Part shown: positions 60,601-64,000 of the stretch, in pieces
How the letters are laid out: each line of letters opens with the position of its first letter
Numbering within the stretch: position 1 is the stretch's first letter
Source of the DNA: Ridgeia piscesae
Taxonomy: Eukaryota > Annelida > Polychaeta > Sabellida > Siboglinidae
Reading direction: 5' to 3'
NCBI GenBank assembly: GCA_025642075.2
Contig: JAODUO010000160.1
Location: 347,501 to 411,500 of the forward strand
DNA: 64,000 nt
The notes under the pieces: generated by a model
Databases searched by the model: none
The model's input: only the letters and a program-made list of their open reading frames with translations
What the model was told of the DNA's origin: nothing
Position numbers and translations under genes: made by a program

Positions 60601-61542
60601 CCCGTCCACCCATATTTCTACCCGTCCACAATGGTTTTTACCCGTCCAAATGGCGGGTGGATGGGTCTCTGCATAAAGCTATGGTGTTCAATGTCATTAA
60701 GTCAAGGCAATGTTTCATTATCACCACTGGTAACCGATACATCAGTACATGTGGTACACAATTAAGGCACACATTCCTGTACCTTCATTTTAATAGATCT
60801 AATGACTAACTGTACTTTTCTGAAATAAATAGTAATACAATATAATATATATTTCAATCCAATCTGATTTATTCAAAAAACTTGCGAGTTGAACTTGGTA
60901 TGAAGAAACATACCGGTATTCAAAATATATATAACACTTATTTTATTCTACTTGTGTAAATAAATGGCTAAAAAGCTATATTTTGGTGAAATACTTACAA
61001 AATACACCCCGTCGAGACGATTTCACATGAACAAATTTCCGTGCCACAAATCAAAATGGTAACACAGTGGTGGTAATAATTACAAAATTTAATTAATCAA
61101 ATTTAACAAGATTGTCATCCGAAAGGAAGTCTTCGGCATATATAAAATTACGCAATTGGGGCCAATGAGTACTTTGTGTAATATAAGTTGTTTATTTTGA
61201 AAATGTATGTTCACAAACCTCATTTTACATATTTGTCAATCAGATTGTTTGTGTAGATGCGAAGTGAACCTGTTTTGCTCATTGTATGTTACATCTGGTG
61301 GTAATTACAAGCGATATCGTAGTGTTCAACTCGCGGGCGTGTTTGACTGGCGGGTCATTGACTATAATTCGTAAGTACACTGTACCGCCACTCACGCCTA
61401 TTGTGAATGACTGAGCTCTATCACATTACATGCACTGGCACTGCCGTGGGCTTGCCCCAGCGAGGGCACTTGCTGTGGGCGATAATGTAGGGATTTTAAT
61501 ATATTTTGCCACATACCTTGGTAACTGTACATATTCTCCCAT
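52178..61542 (-). CDS. SLC36-like amino-acid/proton symporter with a long luminal loop
   Basis: Eight exons on the - strand: 61542-61517, 58005-57894, 57509-56390, 56023-55929, 55546-55267, 54853-54714, 53795-53690 and 52356-52178 (TGA). All phases fit and give 685 residues, against about 470-500 for SLC36. The start MGEYVQLPR is split (AG + A) across the first intron. TM1 is FANIFKAFIGTNYLSLAYGF (21-40), then GIAGLLLVAVLTGHCC, a third span near 124-152, and VFFGQLTGAYEAIGIIIPIE in mid-protein, all as in the AAAP family. These carriers move small amino acids with protons at lysosomes or the plasma membrane. Residues about 153-370 form a Ser/Thr-rich loop with six N-glycosylation sequons, far longer than usual and all in one exon. 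Substrate cannot be told. SLC38-type is the alternative. Confidence 0.82.
52682..52872 (-). mobile_element. SINE (family A), second copy, SLC36-like intron 7
   Basis: It shares TCCTCAGGATTGCTCAAAAC, CTGTCTACAGCCAGGTAC and the tRNA-like end (TTCTCTTAGTTGAGAGCCCA) with 7800-8152. It is more decayed. Confidence 0.55.
52960..53570 (+). mobile_element. LINE 3' end in SLC36-like intron 7
   Basis: The + strand frame ends YSVSQRTISTWNKLSHDC, ASSVNTFKNKIDSYL, TRAGYT and a stop, then a 3' UTR with CTCGATAAGCCAAAAGCTTCC. It is the same family as 11415-11730 and lies antisense to the host gene. Confidence 0.8.
54579..54707. repeat. (GT)n/(GGT)n microsatellite abutting a transporter donor site
   Basis: Alternating GT and GGT runs end directly at the donor of the SLC36-like exon 54853-54714 (GTGAGTCACACAC on the - strand), so the repeat begins within the first bases of the intron. 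Confidence 0.92.
58282..60228. mobile_element. ~1.95-kb element with CAGAGATGGA ends in SLC36-like intron 1
   Basis: Inverted ends CAGAGATGGA (58282) and the complement of TCCATCTCTG-like CCATCTCTG (ending 60228) border arrays of TACTCGAGTACGAGTACGATT (58305-58445 and, inverted, 60090-60215). The hAT-like CAGAG end is suggestive. The 8-bp flanks GATGAAAC and GATCATCA do not match cleanly. The part at 58430-58620 is homologous to the complement of about 2490-2730. A second transposon is nested inside. Confidence 0.65.
58763..59627. mobile_element. 849-bp non-autonomous hAT nested in the previous element
   Basis: The ends are inverted repeats, CAGACATGGGGTTAAATACA at 58771 and the complement of CAGACATGGGTTCAAATACA ending at 59619. 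The flanks GATGGGTC (58763-58770) and GATGGGAC (59620-59627) match at seven of eight bases, as expected for a hAT duplication. The subterminal regions are dense in AAATACTTTT/AAAAGTATTT motifs. No transposase. Confidence 0.85.
60588..60690. repeat. Dispersed repeat with ACCCGTCCA motifs, copy 2
   Basis: Five ACCCGTCCA-like motifs, then GGCGGGTGGATGGGTCTCTG. The complement of its right end matches the start of the copy at 39140. Confidence 0.5.
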
Positions 61543-61923
61543 TATCAAGTTCAACTTCGTAGACTTGTCGGCGATCCGGTTGTCTAACGTGTCATGGACA
61601 CTGCTTGGTAGGTGTCTACGTTGGCTGTTGACACTTCATAGACATTGTCACAGCGGACCGAACACGTAAACAAATTCTGACACCCGCCGACAAGTATCCG
61701 TTTACATTTGCAACGCCTACGTGGATTGGCGCTGTCATGGGAGCGGCCGTTCGGTGTGCCAATTACAGGCCACATGACAACTTTGCTGTGGCGCCGTCGA
61801 AGCAGCGCGCGCTGTTTGAAGATTAAGAACATAAGCGGTTTACTTCCGATTTGAGTTTAGTCGAAATTATTGTTGTTTACATTTTTGATCCGTCATTATT
61901 ATATATCATAGTATAGGCTAAAG
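61543..61923. promoter_or_regulatory. Head-to-head promoter region, SLC36-like (-) and Spc24-like (+)
   Basis: This is the only CG-dinucleotide-rich DNA for several kilobases (about 61560-61820, with GCGCGCGC near 61806). It lies between the SLC36-like start codon and a consensus donor AAAG/GTAAGT at 61924 on the + strand. That donor would end a non-coding first exon of the Spc24-like gene, whose start codon directly follows an acceptor. Transcription starts are not visible; the shared promoter is inference from the layout. Confidence 0.45.
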
Positions 61924-62379
61924 GTAAGTTTTATCCTTTGCGAAGAGCCTGTGTCTCTGAACAGCACAATTGCTGTGTATGTTGATTGAATAAGAGTGAT
62001 ATTTATGGGGTTCCCATATTGATTATGTGGGCATGCATTCAATTTCATGGAAGCTAAGTCTAAAAATAACAACGGACACAACAACCAAGGACCGTTTCAC
62101 TAACGTTGTTAAGAGCTCTTAAAACCGATCAGTACTTTAAAAATAAATGTTGACGCTTAACCGTGGTCTTGTATACCTGAAAACCGATAACACCATGACG
62201 CGCCAGCGGGACATTGTCAGTGGTGTCGTATGGAAATAGTGTCCTCGGTAATATGGCAATGATTGAATATTTGCGTTTTGAAAAAACGGTGGTCATCATG
62301 GTTCGTGAAGTACATGTATCCCTCTTGTCTGACACCAGTAATATGCCTACATGCAGCAGCGAAGGGAAACCAAATTCTT

Positions 62380-62720
62380 GGATTAATTAGGCAAAATATA
62401 GAGTACAAGTAAAAAGAACTAATAATACTGCTGTACAAAACAATAGTTACGCCGCATTTAGAGTATTGTATTATGTATACAAGCATGGATTGGAGTTCAT
62501 ATCACAAGAAGCATATTGATATGCTAGAAAGATTACAAAAGAGAGCAACGAAACTGATACAAAAACTCAGGAATATTAGTTATAAAATGCATCTAAAAGA
62601 ATGTGGTTTAACAACACTAGAAACCAGTATATTGAGAGGAGATCAGATAGAAGTTTTTAAATTATTGAATGGGCATGAAAATATTGACAGAAATATGTTT
62701 TTCTCGGTTAAGGTTTTTAT
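62380..62720 (+). mobile_element. LINE fragment in the 5' UTR intron of the Spc24-like gene
   Basis: The + strand reads the region after the reverse transcriptase core: LIRQNIEYKS, LLYKTIVTPHLEYCIMYTS, HIDMLERLQKRATKLIQKL and GDQIEVFKLLNG, ending at ENIDRNMFFSVK. The copy at 11415 continues from exactly this motif, which confirms one family. It is truncated at both ends. Confidence 0.8.
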
Positions 62721-62901
62721 CTATATGGTAATTATTGTGGTTGGCCGACATTGTATAGATGTGGCTGTGGTATCATACCCCCCTAACAGTAACAGTTAGA
62801 CAACGTTTACCTTTTCCCACAGTTCATTAGTCTTTGTGGTAATTTTTGTGATTTTATTAATTATGATAACACTGAAATTGTAGGTTTTCTAACAGACCAA
62901 G

Positions 62902-64000
62902 ATGGACCAATGTGCACCAAGCTTTGATGAAGCAATCAATTTCATAGGTGAATTACTGCCAGTCCTCCATGATACGGACAGTTCACCTGAGTTCCAGGAC
63001 ATTGCTGCGACAACCGAGCTGAAGCAGCAGTTGCAACATCTGTTTAGAGAAAGGGAGCAACGTATCAAAGAAGAGATTCTGGGTGAGTGCCTAAAAACAC
63101 CTTTTGTAACCATTTAATTCATATTAGTAATGCATGAATAGTTAAATTTATATGAATTCATTGGACAAAACAGTGGTTCTGTTAAAATCGATCATTGTTA
63201 TAATACACTGAAAGATAGACTTTTAAAATTAGATTGGAAACTTGCAAAAGTGTGAGCCATTTACTGTGTGTTGTGATATTCTGAACTGGACAATGTTTGT
63301 TCAAGCAATATTTATGATTACACAAAGTTCTAGTAATTTCTACTCACATCAACATTTCAGCCAACATCAGCACCAATACTTTTTCAAGGATTTTTTAAAG
63401 AATATATGTCTCATTTTTAAAGAAGTAGCAGATCATAGGGGCTACTAGAATAAATCACCCTGTTGAAAGTTTCAGTAAAGAGACTTGAAGTCTGCAATGA
63501 CAACTTAACCAGAAATCCTTCCATAAACTTTCAGCGGTGACATCTGCGTGTGATGGAGAGACCCGCATGACTTCCGACATCAACGAAGATGATGTCCTTG
63601 AGAATGTCCAGAAATTGTCTGAACAGATCCAGGCCATGGAGCAGAGGAAGGCGGCCATCTTGGAGCAGCTGAGCAAACAGGAACAGCAAAAAGAAGAGCT
63701 GAATGAGGAACAGGAACTGATTGCAAAGCAGATAGAAGCGATCGAGAAGGATAACACAGAAATGATTCCCAACCTTCGGTGAGCAGTTGTGATAAAACGG
63801 AAATGTTATTCAGGGGTCAGAACAGGTGTTGTTGGCTGGTGAACGTTGTTAAAAGTTCCTTTAAGAATGAGTATTTCAAAATATTATCCAGATGGTAAAA
63901 CAGTGACTCCAAAACATAACTGTTGAACAGAAGACAATATGTAGTAGACTGTGATACAGTTAAGATATTTATCTTAGTGTTTCAGGTCAAAGGGATTGTA
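62902..64000 (+). CDS. SPC24: Kinetochore protein Spc24-like, N-terminal part
   Basis: Exon 62902-63082, exon 63535-63778 and the first 15 bases of a third exon (63986-64000), in matching phase. The gene runs off the window. The start ATG lies 7 bases after an acceptor (TTTTCTAACAG), so the 5' UTR is spliced. The second exon codes a long coiled coil (DVLENVQKLSEQIQAMEQRK, then QLSKQEQQKEELNEEQELIA). This is followed by EAIEKDNTEMIPNLRSKGLY, resembling the point where the Spc24 coiled coil meets its globular RWD-like domain. Spc24 pairs with Spc25 in the Ndc80 complex that ties kinetochores to microtubules. Coiled coils resemble one another by chance, so without the globular domain the call is moderate. 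Confidence 0.6.

Noticed and set aside
61656..61826. + strand frame ending ANYRPHDNFAVAPSKQRALF, preceded by an AG, as a terminal exon
   Set aside because: It lies in the CG-rich head-to-head promoter, has no identifiable upstream exon, and no family is recognised. Chance is the simpler reading.

Overview
The window is nuclear DNA from an animal. Genes are split by many GT-AG introns, intergenic DNA is AT-rich and full of microsatellites, and the transposons (hAT, LINE, tRNA-derived SINE) are of metazoan type. The protein families and repeat style suggest a lophotrochozoan, most likely a mollusc; that placement is inference. There is no prokaryotic, organellar or rRNA gene content.

Five genes can be rebuilt exon by exon, with matching splice phases. 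(1) SLC25A17/PMP34, a peroxisomal carrier, + strand, nine coding exons, 4087-13218. (2) A thiosulfate/3-mercaptopyruvate sulfurtransferase, + strand, seven exons, 15798-21424. (3) SLC25A38, the mitochondrial glycine carrier, + strand, ten exons, 36567-47902. (4) An SLC36-like amino-acid/proton transporter, - strand, eight exons, 61542 down to 52178. (5) The start of a Spc24-like kinetochore gene, + strand, from 62902 off the right edge, with a probable 5' UTR exon ending at 61923. Genes 4 and 5 are head to head and may share a promoter. An unrecognised - strand gene supplies its last two exons at 24008-22927. Three of the products are small-molecule carriers and one is a sulfur-transfer enzyme, but I see no evidence that they form a coordinated pathway.

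The most striking feature is a set of minisatellites whose units copy an exon/intron junction of the host gene. In SLC25A17 the acceptors of exons 4, 6 and 9 are multiplied about 8, 15 and 16 times. In SLC25A38 the donor of exon 8 occurs 27 times in 51-bp, mostly in-frame units, and the donor of exon 3 has a few decayed copies. Each gene therefore carries rows of near-identical alternative splice sites. The sulfurtransferase gene shows none of this.

From 24 to 36.5 kb the window is gene-poor and holds a nest of mobile elements. An outer element (30541-35918, 5-bp duplication GCACT) carries a 5'-truncated LINE and a hAT transposon (34258-35890, 8-bp duplication GGCGATTA) that itself contains a MITE. 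Other elements lie at 1235-3215, 8746-9375, 15340-15685 and 58282-60228, the last holding another hAT-like element. SINE and LINE fragments are scattered through introns.
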